From Piscinibacter sp047602365 (GTDB lineage: Bacteria > Pseudomonadota > Gammaproteobacteria > Burkholderiales > Burkholderiaceae_C), in the NCBI GenBank assembly GCA_047602365.1, contig JASGHM010000002.1:1302001-1366000 (forward strand): 64,000 nucleotides of DNA, read 5' to 3'. Below, piece by piece: positions 16,231 to 24,339 of this stretch (positions are counted from its first letter, which is position 1; each line of letters starts with the position of its first letter). Both the position numbers and the translations under genes were made by a program. The notes under the pieces are model-generated. The model was not told the origin of the DNA. It worked only from the letters and a program-made list of their open reading frames with translations, and made no database searches.

Positions 16231-16986
16231 TCAGCGCCGCAGAGCCACCACCGCCATCATCGCGCCGATCAGCACCGGCTGGTGAACCATGTAGAAGCTC
16301 AGGCTCCAGCGCCCGAGCACGGCCAGCGGCGCCAGCGGCCGCGCCAGCGCGCCGGTGAACCAGCGGCGCCGATGCGCGAGCGCCCAGCGGCCGGCGGCCA
16401 GGCCCCACAGCATCACGCCCAGCCAGGGCAGGATGGGCGCGTAGTCCTCGGTGACCGGCTTGCGCGTGATCAGGCCGACCCAGTTGGTCCAGCGCGAATC
16501 GAAGAACGGGTGCTGCACGAGCTGCGGCAGCATGATCGCCACCAGCCCGAGCAGCCACAGCCCGCCGCGCAGCGGCGCCAGCAGCCGCGCGAGGACCAGC
16601 ATCAGCGCGATGCCGTGCAGGATGCCGAAGCTGATCCAGCTGCGCGGGAACATCAGCGCGCTGCCGGCGCTGACCAGCAGCGCGCAGCCGGCGATCTGCG
16701 CCCAGCGGCGCCAGAAGCGTGGCCACGACTGGCCCTGCTCCACCGCGACCGCCTGGCCCAGACCGGCGCAGAACAGGAACAGCGAGACGATCGCGATGCG
16801 CTGCTGGGTCCACAGCGGGTCGGTGTAGAAGTTCTGCTGGATGAACCTGAAGTAGTTCAGGTCATAACAAAAGTGAAACACCGCCATCCAGACGATGGCC
16901 ACTCCACGCAGCGCGTCGAGCCGATCGAAGCGTTCACCGGATGCCACAGGGAGCGTGAGAGTGATGACTTTCCGACGATAGCGCAT
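16231..16986 (-). CDS. DUF1624 membrane protein (acyltransferase-like)
   Basis: A 251-residue integral membrane protein of the DUF1624 / heparan-alpha-glucosaminide N-acetyltransferase-like family, with about seven hydrophobic helices. It opens with the family motif ERFDRLDALRGVAIVWMAVFHFCYDLNYF, followed by later blocks ILHGIALMLVLARLL and APILPWLGVMLWGLAAGR and a final YMVHQPVLIG. The family transfers acyl groups in the membrane or is uncharacterised. Start at ATG 16986; divergent from the hybrid kinase with 38 bases between them. Confidence 0.85.
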   Translation of the reverse strand: MRYRRKVITLTLPVASGERFDRLDALRGVAIVWMAVFHFCYDLNYFRFIQQNFYTDPLWTQQRIAIVSLFLFCAGLGQAVAVEQGQSWPRFWRRWAQIAGCALLVSAGSALMFPRSWISFGILHGIALMLVLARLLAPLRGGLWLLGLVAIMLPQLVQHPFFDSRWTNWVGLITRKPVTEDYAPILPWLGVMLWGLAAGRWALAHRRRWFTGALARPLAPLAVLGRWSLSFYMVHQPVLIGAMMAVVALRR

Positions 16987-17024
16987 GCTCACCTGACGGG
17001 TCCGCCGGGTATGCTTGGCGGCCC

Positions 17025-18848
17025 ATGACCCTGCCCAGGACCACCGAGGACGATGTTCGACGCGAGCTGCTGCGCATCGCGTTGCACAACGCCGGGCGCA
17101 GCGTGTGGGCACAGGCCATCGTGGTGGGCTTCATCGTCTGGCTGGGCTGGCGTGCCGGTGCCCAGGAGGAGGCGGTGATCGCCGGCGTGATCGGCTACCT
17201 CGGCACCGCCTGGCGCTGGTGGCTGGCTCGGCGTTACGCCGAACCTGCCAGCCTCGACGAAGCCGGCGCGCAGGGCGCCAGCCGCCAGCTCGAGGGCAAC
17301 GCCGCGATGGCCGGTGCCTTCTGGGTGGCCAGCGTGGTCGGCATCTACGCGCACCAGACGGGCAGCGAGGCCACGGCGTTCATGGTGATGGCCTGCGGCT
17401 CGACGGCGGTCGCCGCCTACTTCATGTCGCTGGTCGGCCACTCCTTCCTGCTGCTGGCGGTGCCGCAGATCGGCGCGGTGATCGCGGTGTGCACGCTGGT
17501 CGACAACGTGCGCTCGGTGCCTCTGGCGGTGCTGTCGGCGATCTTCGCGCTGACCATGTACCGCGCCGCGCGCGAGGTCACGCAGGCGACGACGCGCGCG
17601 GTGCGGCACGGCCTGGAGGTCGATGCGGCCAACGCCTCGCTGCAGCGCGCCAACGCCAAGGCCGAGGCGGCCAACGAGTCGCTGAAGCGCGCGAAGGAAT
17701 CGGCCGACGCCGCCAACATGGCGAAGTCGCAGTTCCTCGCCACGATGAGCCATGAGATCCGCACGCCGATGAACGGCGTGCTCGGCGCGCTGGAACTGCT
17801 GCGCAGTTCCAAGCTCGACCCGCAGCAGCGCCGCCTGGTCAAGACCGCGGCCTCGTCGGGCGAGTCGCTGATGACCATCCTCAACGACGTGCTCGACCAT
17901 TCCAAGATCGAGGCCGGCAAGCTCAGCCTGGCGCGTACGCCGCTGTCGCTGCATGCCACGGCCTCGTCGGTGGTCGCGCTGTTCCGCGCCAATGCCGAGG
18001 CCAAGGGCCTGACGCTGATGCTGGAGATCGACCCCGACACGCCCAACCGCGTGCTCGGCGACTCCCAGCGCCTGAAGCAGGTGCTGCTCAACCTGGTCGG
18101 CAACGCGATCAAGTTCACCGAGCGCGGCGGCGTCTCGCTGCGGCTGCGGCCCGGACGCGGCAACGGCGGGCGCGCGCGCGTCCGCTTCGAGGTGGTCGAC
18201 ACCGGCATCGGCGTGCCGCACGAGGCGCAGGACCAGCTGTTCCAGCCCTTTCACCAGGTCGACGGCTCGCGCGTCCGGCGTGCCGGCGGCACCGGCCTGG
18301 GCCTGGCGATCAGTCAGAAGATCGTCGAGGCGATGGGCGGGCGCATCGAGCTGGAGAGCCAGAGCGGCCGCGGCTCGCGCTTCCACTTCGAGCTGATGAT
18401 CGAGATCGACCCGGATCCGCCCGACACCGACATCAACGACTCGGCAATGACCCCGCTGGACCCGCTGCCCTCGCGCCTGACCGGCACCGTGCTGGTGGTC
18501 GAGGACAACCCGGTGAACCGCATCATCGCCGAGGAGATGCTGGAGTCGCTGGGCCTGGACTGCATCGAGGCACAGGACGGCGTCGAGGCGCTGGACGTGC
18601 TGTCGCGCCGCTCGGTCGACCTGGTGCTGATGGACTGCCAGATGCCGGTGATGGACGGCTACACCGCCACCCAGCACATCCGCGCCCGCGAGGTGAAGCA
18701 GCGCCTGCCGCGCACGCCGATCGTCGCGCTGACCGCCAACGCCTACGACGAGGACGCCGCCCACGCCTTCGAGGTGGGCATGGACGCCCACCTGGCCAAG
18801 CCCTACACGCGCGACCAGCTGCGCGACATCATCTCGACGTGGTTGTGA
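17025..18848 (+). CDS. Membrane hybrid sensor histidine kinase
   Basis: A 607-residue sensor kinase with a fused receiver. An N-terminal membrane domain (about five or six helices, residues 28-175) is followed by a coiled coil (about 180-232) rich in Ala/Glu/Lys. The HisKA phospho-acceptor is H243 in ATMSHEIRTPMN. The ATPase domain shows NAIKFTERG, DTGIGVP and GGTGLGLAI, and the C-terminal receiver has D537 (LVLMDCQMPVMDG) and K589. There is no Hpt domain, so a separate phosphotransfer protein or another regulator is needed. It converges on an RpfF-like crotonase gene, which suggests but does not prove a role in fatty-acid signal sensing. Its stop is followed at once by repeat copy B. Confidence 0.92.
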   Translation: MTLPRTTEDDVRRELLRIALHNAGRSVWAQAIVVGFIVWLGWRAGAQEEAVIAGVIGYLGTAWRWWLARRYAEPASLDEAGAQGASRQLEGNAAMAGAFWVASVVGIYAHQTGSEATAFMVMACGSTAVAAYFMSLVGHSFLLLAVPQIGAVIAVCTLVDNVRSVPLAVLSAIFALTMYRAAREVTQATTRAVRHGLEVDAANASLQRANAKAEAANESLKRAKESADAANMAKSQFLATMSHEIRTPMNGVLGALELLRSSKLDPQQRRLVKTAASSGESLMTILNDVLDHSKIEAGKLSLARTPLSLHATASSVVALFRANAEAKGLTLMLEIDPDTPNRVLGDSQRLKQVLLNLVGNAIKFTERGGVSLRLRPGRGNGGRARVRFEVVDTGIGVPHEAQDQLFQPFHQVDGSRVRRAGGTGLGLAISQKIVEAMGGRIELESQSGRGSRFHFELMIEIDPDPPDTDINDSAMTPLDPLPSRLTGTVLVVEDNPVNRIIAEEMLESLGLDCIEAQDGVEALDVLSRRSVDLVLMDCQMPVMDGYTATQHIRAREVKQRLPRTPIVALTANAYDEDAAHAFEVGMDAHLAKPYTRDQLRDIISTWL

Positions 18849-18942
18849 GCGCGGCCGCGGGCCGAGCGCCGGGCCGCTCCCAAGCCGGCCCGCGATCCCC
18901 TCGGGGGATCGGCTCGCGTACACGCGAGCCGAGGCGCTGTCA
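18846..18942 (+). repeat. Stop-anchored structured repeat, family 1, copy B
   Basis: Begins at the TGA stop of the hybrid kinase and fills the gap to the convergent crotonase gene. Stem 1 is CGCGGGCC (18856-18863) with GGCCCGCG (18887-18894). Stem 2 is GATCCCC (18894-18900) with GGGGATC (18904-18910). Stem 3 is GGCTCGCG (18911-18918) with CGCGAGCC (18923-18930) around the tetraloop TACA. Stem sequences differ from copies A and C while pairing is kept. Confidence 0.8.
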
Positions 18943-19929
18943 TCAAAGCGCGCCCCAGGCCGTCAGGCCGGTGCCACGCTCGCGCTCCTCGCCGAAGCCG
19001 GTGTTGCCACTGCGCAGTTCGCCCCAGGCGGTGTCGAGCTCGATGCGCTTGATCTCCTCGACCGCGCCGTCGTCGGCGCCGCCGGCCTTGCGCACCTGGG
19101 CGCGCGCCAGGCGCTCCATCAGGCGCAGGTCACGGGTGGTCAGCGTGAGCGCGGTCTCGGCCCACAGCTCGACCACCTCGAGCAGCGACTCGTAGGTGAT
19201 CGGCGCGGTCAGCCGCTGCGCGTGCAGCGCCGCCAGCGTCCCGCGCAGGCGCGGGTCGATGGCGCGCACCACCTCGACGATGGCATCCTCGCCGGCACCG
19301 TCGTCGACCACCGCGTCGACCAGACTGCGCCGCACCAGCTGATCGGCGGTGAACAGCCGGCCGCTGAGGATCATGTCCTTGGCCACCGAGAAGCCAGCCT
19401 TGCGGATGGTCAGCGGCCAGGCGCCCATGCCGGGGAACAGGTTGAACAGCACCTCCGGGAAGCCGGCCTGCGCGCTGCGCTCGAAGATGACCTTGTGGAA
19501 GGGCAGCACCGACTCCAGCCCGCCGCCCAGCGTGTCGCCCTGCACCAGCACCGTGGTGTGCACGCCGCGTTGCGCGGCGTGCTCCAGCCACCAGACCAGG
19601 TCGATGCAGCGCCGGCCGTACATCTTCAGCGAGTCGATGTCCTGCGCGCGCACCAGCAGCACGAACAGCGCCAGGTCGCCGCCGAAGTTGAAGACCCCGG
19701 TGACGTCGGAGCTGAGCACCAGGTGGCGCACGACGCCCGGGTTCTCGGCGATGTCGTCGAGCACGCGCTGCATCTCGGTCAGCCCCGCCAGGCTGTAGCA
19801 CTGGATCGGCTTGACACAGGTGCGCACGCGCAGCATGCCCAGCTCGCCCGTCCATTCCAGGCGCAAGTACTTGTAGGGCCGCGACAGCAGCCGCGGCACG
19901 CCCGCCGCATTAATGACGGGCAAAGTCAT
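18943..19929 (-). CDS. RpfF-like crotonase (putative DSF fatty-acid signal synthase)
   Basis: A 328-residue crotonase-fold protein closely resembling the RpfF group, which makes cis-2 unsaturated fatty-acid signals (DSF) from acyl-ACP by combined dehydratase and thioesterase action. Landmarks are VFNFGGDLALF, VLVQGDTLGGGLESVLPFHKV and GFPEVLFNLFPGMGAWPL. The two putative catalytic glutamates E139 and E159 keep the RpfF spacing (E141/E161, as I recall for Xanthomonas). It is about 40 residues longer than Xanthomonas RpfF, mostly at the C-terminus. The ATG overlaps the stop of the upstream diiron-oxidase gene (ATGA), so the two are co-translated. The product is inferred, not shown. Confidence 0.82.
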   Translation of the reverse strand: MTLPVINAAGVPRLLSRPYKYLRLEWTGELGMLRVRTCVKPIQCYSLAGLTEMQRVLDDIAENPGVVRHLVLSSDVTGVFNFGGDLALFVLLVRAQDIDSLKMYGRRCIDLVWWLEHAAQRGVHTTVLVQGDTLGGGLESVLPFHKVIFERSAQAGFPEVLFNLFPGMGAWPLTIRKAGFSVAKDMILSGRLFTADQLVRRSLVDAVVDDGAGEDAIVEVVRAIDPRLRGTLAALHAQRLTAPITYESLLEVVELWAETALTLTTRDLRLMERLARAQVRKAGGADDGAVEEIKRIELDTAWGELRSGNTGFGEERERGTGLTAWGAL

Positions 19930-20573
19930 ACGTTTTCGATGATTCGCGTGAAGTGATGAAAGTTGACCAGCGTGGCATCGACCACCGCTTCGCAGGCGGC
20001 CGGGTCGTCCAGCGTGTTGAGAATCTTGCGCAGGTCCGCCATGTGTTGGGCGTCCATGGTGGCGTGCGAGTTGATGAACGAGACGCCACGTTCGCCCTCG
20101 AGCAGCAGCGCCTCCTTGATCGCGGAGGCGAAGGGACCGCCGTAGACCGAGGCGATCACCTCGAGTGTGTAGAGCATGCCCAGCACAGAGCAAGGATGGT
20201 GCCTGTCGACCGCCCAGTAGTTGTAGCCGACCAGCGTGCGCGTGTAGGCCGACGGTTGGTAGCTCTCCGTGGCCGAGGGCGCGACGCCGACGGCCTCGAG
20301 GTCGTTGCGAACCCATTCCTCGTGGCCAGACTCTTCCTGCATGTGCTCGTAGAGGAAGTAGCGCACCTGCTTCTGTGCGTCGACGACGCGGCTGGCGGCG
20401 GCTGCGCTGATCGGGTTGAAGTGCCAGACCACGTGGTACAGCTCGAGCAGCAGCGTGCGGTAGCGCTCCAGCGAGAGACCCTTGGCCACGGCATCCAGCA
20501 CCACCGGGTGCGTCTCGAAGGCACGGCGTGCCTCATCGGTGCGGACCACGAGGTCCGCGAAGAACATTGCCAT
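19926..20573 (-). CDS. Heme-oxygenase-like diiron oxidase family protein
   Basis: A 215-residue all-helical protein of the iron-containing redox / Haem_oxygenas_2 type, a fold that includes UndA (fatty acid to terminal alkene), BesC and CADD. Possible metal ligands follow the family pattern: E44, the E81-x2-H84 pair (QEESGHEEW), E138 (YTLEVIA), and H170-x3-D174-x2-H177 (NSHATMDAQHMADL). This suggests dioxygen activation, perhaps on a fatty-acid-type substrate given the coupled RpfF-like gene. It is first in the operon; 220 bases separate it from the divergent flavoprotein gene. The reaction is unknown. Confidence 0.8.
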   Translation of the reverse strand: MAMFFADLVVRTDEARRAFETHPVVLDAVAKGLSLERYRTLLLELYHVVWHFNPISAAAASRVVDAQKQVRYFLYEHMQEESGHEEWVRNDLEAVGVAPSATESYQPSAYTRTLVGYNYWAVDRHHPCSVLGMLYTLEVIASVYGGPFASAIKEALLLEGERGVSFINSHATMDAQHMADLRKILNTLDDPAACEAVVDATLVNFHHFTRIIENV

Positions 20574-20793
20574 TCAGTGCTCCAACGACTCACATCGGGT
20601 TCGTCTTCGGCCCCATGCCGATGACCCCTTTTGACCCATTGTGTGCAGGGACACGCGTTCGCACCAATAGTCAGGTTTGACAGGGTGGTCATTCGGCAGG
20701 ACGCGCAGTGTGCGACGCGCTTGCCGGATCGCAAAGGCCGCAGACGCACTTCACGCGACCATCTGCGCAGGGCTGATCCCCCGGAGCCACAGC

Positions 20794-21387
20794 ATGCCCG
20801 AGAAGCGTCGAATCCTTGTCATCCAGGGCCACCCCGACGTGACCGAGACCCACCTCGGCCACGAGCTGGCACATGCCTATGCCACTGCGGCGACGGCCGC
20901 CGGCCACCAGGTGCGCACCGTCACGCCGGCGCAGCTCGACTTCCCGCTGCTGCGCAGCCAGAAGGAATGGGAGCAAGGGCCACTTCCACCCGGCCTGCAG
21001 AAGGCGCAGGACGACATCGCCTGGTCGCAGCACATCGTGCTGTTCTTCCCGTTGTGGATGGGCGACATGCCGGCGCTGCTGAAAGGCTTTCTCGAGCAGG
21101 TGGCCCGGCCCGGCTTTGCGTTCCGCAAGAGTGGCGGCAACCCGTTCGGCCAGAAGGGGCTGACCGGGCGCTCGGCGCGCGTGGTGGTGACCATGGGCAT
21201 GCCGGCGCTGGTCTACCGCTTCTACTTCCGCGCCCACAGCATCAAGAGCCTGGAGCGCAACATCCTCGGCTTCGTCGGCATCTCGCCGGTGCACGAGACG
21301 CTGATCGGCCTGGTCGACGCCCTCGGCGACGAAGGGCGCCTCGCCTGGGCGGCGAAGATGGCGGCGCTGGGCCGGCGCGCCGCCTGA
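20794..21387 (+). CDS. NAD(P)H dehydrogenase (quinone)-like flavoprotein
   Basis: A 197-residue flavodoxin-fold protein of the NQO/KefF-type (PF02525). It starts KRRILVIQGHPDVTETHLGHELAHAYA, and the FMN/FAD-binding part reads HIVLFFPLWMGDMPALLKGFLEQVARPGFAF. It likely reduces quinones by two electrons using NAD(P)H. The ATG at 20794 is preceded by CCGGAG; an open frame extends upstream, but without conserved residues. It is divergent from the diiron-oxidase/crotonase operon across a 220-base region. Confidence 0.87.
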   Translation: MPEKRRILVIQGHPDVTETHLGHELAHAYATAATAAGHQVRTVTPAQLDFPLLRSQKEWEQGPLPPGLQKAQDDIAWSQHIVLFFPLWMGDMPALLKGFLEQVARPGFAFRKSGGNPFGQKGLTGRSARVVVTMGMPALVYRFYFRAHSIKSLERNILGFVGISPVHETLIGLVDALGDEGRLAWAAKMAALGRRAA

Positions 21388-21399
21388 GCCACGGCCCGG

Positions 21400-21807
21400 T
21401 CAGGCCGGGCGCACGCCGGGCGTGGTCCGCAGCCCGCTGAACTGCCAGGCCGCGAAGACCAGCACCGCGGCCGCCTGCAGGCCGATGAAGGCGTATCCGA
21501 ATCCGCTCGGCCGCGGCGCTGCCAGTGCGGCCAGCAGCACGCAGTCGACCGCCCACAGCAGGTTCAGCACGATCGGCAGCCACGCCGCCGCCACCGGCAC
21601 CGCCGCCCGCGTCGCCAGCCAGACCAGGTAGGCGACGTAGGGCAGCAGCGCCAGGCCGACCGGCTGCAACAGTGCGCTGCTCAGGCCGGTGACCGACTCG
21701 AGCCATGCCGGGGCAACGATCATCGGCAGCGCGCTGGCGCCGCTGGCGACTGCGTCGGCCCACAGGGCGCGGCGCAGCAGGGGGCTGGGGACGATGGGAC
21801 GGGACAT
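21400..21807 (-). CDS. Small integral membrane protein
   Basis: A 135-residue hydrophobic protein with four predicted helices (about residues 13-33, 45-66, 72-96 and 104-124). No named domain is recognised. It is divergent from a MmyB-type regulator gene; the 144-base region between the two starts carries a perfect 9+3+9 palindrome, so it is probably that regulator's target. It ends 12 bases from the flavoprotein gene. Confidence 0.7.
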   Translation of the reverse strand: MSRPIVPSPLLRRALWADAVASGASALPMIVAPAWLESVTGLSSALLQPVGLALLPYVAYLVWLATRAAVPVAAAWLPIVLNLLWAVDCVLLAALAAPRPSGFGYAFIGLQAAAVLVFAAWQFSGLRTTPGVRPA

Positions 21808-21897
21808 CGGGTTTCTCCTTCACGCCTGCGGCCCGGCCCCGATGGCCACGCAGCGCAGCGTCGCGGGACCGATGCTGGTCAGGCCGGCGCTGCGCGT

Positions 21898-21918
21898 CGA
21901 TGACCTCGCAGGTCATCG
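21898..21918. promoter_or_regulatory. Perfect palindrome, operator candidate
   Basis: Arms CGATGACCT (21898-21906) and AGGTCATCG (21910-21918) are exact reverse complements separated by CGC. The site lies 33 bases upstream of the regulator start at 21952 and 90 bases upstream of the divergent membrane-protein start at 21807. Position and symmetry fit an autoregulatory operator for the adjacent XRE/MmyB-type protein. A hairpin role is less likely at this site. Confidence 0.6.
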
Positions 21919-21951
21919 CGGCCGCACAGGCGCTGCGCTATCGTGCCCGCC

Positions 21952-22785
21952 ATGTCTGCCACCCTGCCCCTCGCCGCCCACGCATCGCAGCCGGTGGGCG
22001 CGCTGCTGCGCGACTGGCGGCAGCGCCGCCGGCTCAGCCAGCTCGACCTCGCCGGCGACGCCGACGTGTCGACCCGCCACCTCAGCTGCGTCGAGACCGG
22101 CCGGGCCCTGCCCAGCCGCGAGATGGTGCTGCGCCTGGCCGAGCGGCTGAACGTGCCGCTGCGCGAGCGCAACCGGCTGCTGACCGCTGCCGGCTACGCG
22201 CCGATGTTCTCCGAGCACCGCCTCGACGACCCGGCGCTGGCCGCCGCGCGCCAGGCCATCGAGCTGGTGCTCAAGGCCCACGAGCCCTGCCCGGCGCTGG
22301 TGGTCGACCGGCACTGGACGCTGGTGTCCTACAACCGGCTGATCCCGATGCTGCTGGCCGGCGTGCCGCCGGAGCTGCTGCAGCCGCCGCTGAACGTGCT
22401 GCGCCTGAGCCTGCACCCGCAGGGCCTGGCGCCGCGCATCGTCAACCTGGTGCAGTGGCGCCATCACCTGCTGTCGCGCCTGCAGCAGCAGGTCGAGGCC
22501 AGCGGCGACGCCACGCTGGCCGCGCTGGCCACGGAGCTCGCCGCCTACCCGCTGCCGCCGGGCACCGACACCACCCAGCTGCCCGCCCATGCGCCAGCGG
22601 TGGCGATGCCGCTGCAGTTCCGCAGCCATGCGGGGGTGCTGTCGCTGCTCAGCACGATCACGGTGTTCGGCACGCCGGTGGACATCACGCTGGCCGAGCT
22701 GGCGCTGGAGACCTTCTTCCCCGCCGACGAGGCCTCGGCGCAGATCCTGCGGCAGCTCGCCGACGAGGCGGCGGCAGCGCCCTGA
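21952..22785 (+). CDS. XRE-family regulator with MmyB-like ligand-binding domain
   Basis: A 277-residue transcription factor. An N-terminal helix-turn-helix (residues about 14-70; VGALLRDWRQRRRLSQLDLA and VSTRHLSCVETGRALPSREMVLRLAERL) is followed by the MmyB-like ligand-binding domain (PF17765-type; CPALVVDRHWTLVSYNRLI, LLSTITVFGTPVDITLAEL and LETFFPADEAS). Members often control a divergent neighbour, here a four-helix membrane protein. The ATG at 21952 gives the common MSATLPL start; GTG 21943 is possible. The ligand may be fatty-acid-like, judging from the family structure, but this is unproven. Confidence 0.9.
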   Translation: MSATLPLAAHASQPVGALLRDWRQRRRLSQLDLAGDADVSTRHLSCVETGRALPSREMVLRLAERLNVPLRERNRLLTAAGYAPMFSEHRLDDPALAAARQAIELVLKAHEPCPALVVDRHWTLVSYNRLIPMLLAGVPPELLQPPLNVLRLSLHPQGLAPRIVNLVQWRHHLLSRLQQQVEASGDATLAALATELAAYPLPPGTDTTQLPAHAPAVAMPLQFRSHAGVLSLLSTITVFGTPVDITLAELALETFFPADEASAQILRQLADEAAAAP

Positions 22786-22794
22786 CGGCCCGGA

Positions 22795-23613
22795 TTAGCG
22801 GCCGACGACCGCGTAGGCGCTGCCGTTGTCGCGCAGCCAGCGCTCGGCGAACGAGCAGTCCTGCTGGCTGGGGTGGAAGTCGGCCGCGAAGTAGCGCTTC
22901 CAGGGCCGGTAGATGTCGCGGATCAGCCCGCCGCGCGCGAACAGCAGCTGCCAGCCGCTGCGCCAGGTGCGCAGCCGGAACAGTTGCCCGTCGTGCCACA
23001 GGTTGCGCACCGTCTGGCGGAACACGTCGGCCAGGAAGTTGAAGGTGACGATGCGCATGAAGCGCGCCCGCCAGAGGTCGTTGCCACCGAGCGCGCGGTA
23101 CAGGTCGAAGGCGACGCAGCGGTGCTCGGCCTCCTCGCAGGCGTGCCAGGTCCACAGCGTGGTCAGGCGCGGCTCGGCGCCGGCCAGGCATTCGGGATGG
23201 GCCAGCATCCACTCGGCGAAGATCGCGGTGATGTGCTCGGTGGCCGCGGTGGCCGCCAGCCAGTGGCGCGCCTCCAGCCCCTCGAGCCGCTTCAGGCGTC
23301 GTGTCGCCCGCTCGGCCCAGGCGTTGACGTGGCCCTGCGCCTGCAGCTGATCGTTGAACAGCGCATGGATGCGCCGGTGTGTCGCCTCCTGGCCGATGAA
23401 GCCCTGGATGTCGCCGGCCATCGCCTCGCGTTGCGCCTCGGGGAGCACCTTCAGGCCGAGCTTCACCGAATCGATGAAGAACTGCTCGCCGACCGGAAAA
23501 CTCATCGACAGCGCGTTGAACCAGGCGGTGCGGAACGCGTCGCCGCCGTTCCACTGGCGCGCGAACGGCGTCTCCAGGTCGATCAGCAGGCGGCGGACAA
23601 CCAGCTCGCTCAT
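22795..23613 (-). CDS. Predicted metal-dependent hydrolase (PF10118)
   Basis: A 272-residue helical protein of the PF10118 predicted metal-dependent hydrolase family. Possible metal-binding sets are GQEATHRRIHALFN, TEHITAIFAEW and WHACEEAEHRCVAFDLY, a ferritin-like pattern of E-x2-H motifs. In spite of the name the reaction is unknown; the pattern could also serve a diiron oxygenase or desaturase. It is the last gene of a three-gene leftward operon, and its ATG overlaps the stop of the preceding 141-residue gene (ATGA). Confidence 0.82.
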   Translation of the reverse strand: MSELVVRRLLIDLETPFARQWNGGDAFRTAWFNALSMSFPVGEQFFIDSVKLGLKVLPEAQREAMAGDIQGFIGQEATHRRIHALFNDQLQAQGHVNAWAERATRRLKRLEGLEARHWLAATAATEHITAIFAEWMLAHPECLAGAEPRLTTLWTWHACEEAEHRCVAFDLYRALGGNDLWRARFMRIVTFNFLADVFRQTVRNLWHDGQLFRLRTWRSGWQLLFARGGLIRDIYRPWKRYFAADFHPSQQDCSFAERWLRDNGSAYAVVGR

Positions 23614-24035
23614 TTGGGCAGGCGCTTCCTGAGTTCGTCCTTCAGCCGCGCATGCGCCTGCGGATCGAGGACCTTGAGCAGGTCGAGGTCGGCCAGCAGC
23701 CGCGCCACACGGGCCTGGGCGTTGCCGGCCTTGATGTCGTCGATCTCGCCTTTCATCTTTCGGAAGTCGGCGAAACGTGCGTCGGCGGCCTTCGGGTCAC
23801 GCGCGTCGACCAGCACGGCCAGCGCCTCGCTGATGCGGCCGAGCTGGCGGCCGTAGCTGTGCTTCTGCAGCACGTCGGCCTCGGTCTGCGGCGCGCTGCT
23901 GTTGAAGGCGTTCACGTTCAGGGTCCAGCCGGGCAGGATGGGTTGCACCAGCGTGTTCGGCGCCAGTTGCATCGCCGCGCTCCACTGCTTCAGCCAGCTC
24001 GTCGGGTCCCAGGCGGGGGTGCTCGTCTCGGCCAT
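23610..24035 (-). CDS. Conserved hypothetical protein (141 aa)
   Basis: A soluble, probably helical protein with a Trp-rich start (AWDPTSWLKQWSAAMQLAPN) and a charged C-terminal half (DARFADFRKMKGEIDDIKA and KDELRKRLPK). The first part is faintly reminiscent of polyester-granule (PHA) proteins, but I cannot assign it. It is coupled to the PF10118 gene by ATGA and follows the 80-residue gene by 13 bases. Confidence 0.65.
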   Translation of the reverse strand: MAETSTPAWDPTSWLKQWSAAMQLAPNTLVQPILPGWTLNVNAFNSSAPQTEADVLQKHSYGRQLGRISEALAVLVDARDPKAADARFADFRKMKGEIDDIKAGNAQARVARLLADLDLLKVLDPQAHARLKDELRKRLPK

Positions 24036-24048
24036 GATCGTTTGTCCT

Positions 24049-24291
24049 TCAGACGTCGAGGGTGAACACCTCGGCGGCGCGGCGCTCGGCGGCGTTGTGC
24101 CCGGCCAGCGCCTCGTCCCACGCCGCCGCGTCGGCACCGTTGCTGCCGACCAGCCCCTTGGTCATCACCGCCACCTCCTCCGACGAGGCGTCGAAGTCGC
24201 CGAGCAGGCGGCGCTCGGCGTCGAACAGGCGCGCGGTCATTGCGCCCGAGGCATCGATCAGGACCAGGAAGCGGGCAGGTGTGCTGTGCAT
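24049..24291 (-). CDS. Small conserved hypothetical protein (80 aa)
   Basis: Starts at ATG 24291 (MHSTPARFLVLIDASGAMTARLF). The N-terminal beta-rich part (FLVLIDASGAMTARLFDAERRLL) is followed by EEVAVMTKGL and a charged helix. No family is recognised. It is first in the operon with the 141-residue gene and the PF10118 gene; codon usage is like that of its neighbours, which supports it as real. Confidence 0.6.
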   Translation of the reverse strand: MHSTPARFLVLIDASGAMTARLFDAERRLLGDFDASSEEVAVMTKGLVGSNGADAAAWDEALAGHNAAERRAAEVFTLDV

Positions 24292-24339
24292 GGTCGTGGC
24301 CGTGAGTCCAGGCCGCCAGCGTAGCACCGCCCGCCGCGT

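Noticed and set aside
17025..18848. Direct assignment of the hybrid kinase as RpfC
   Set aside because: It lacks the C-terminal Hpt domain and the sensor sequence does not match RpfC in the parts I can compare; only genomic position suggests a link.
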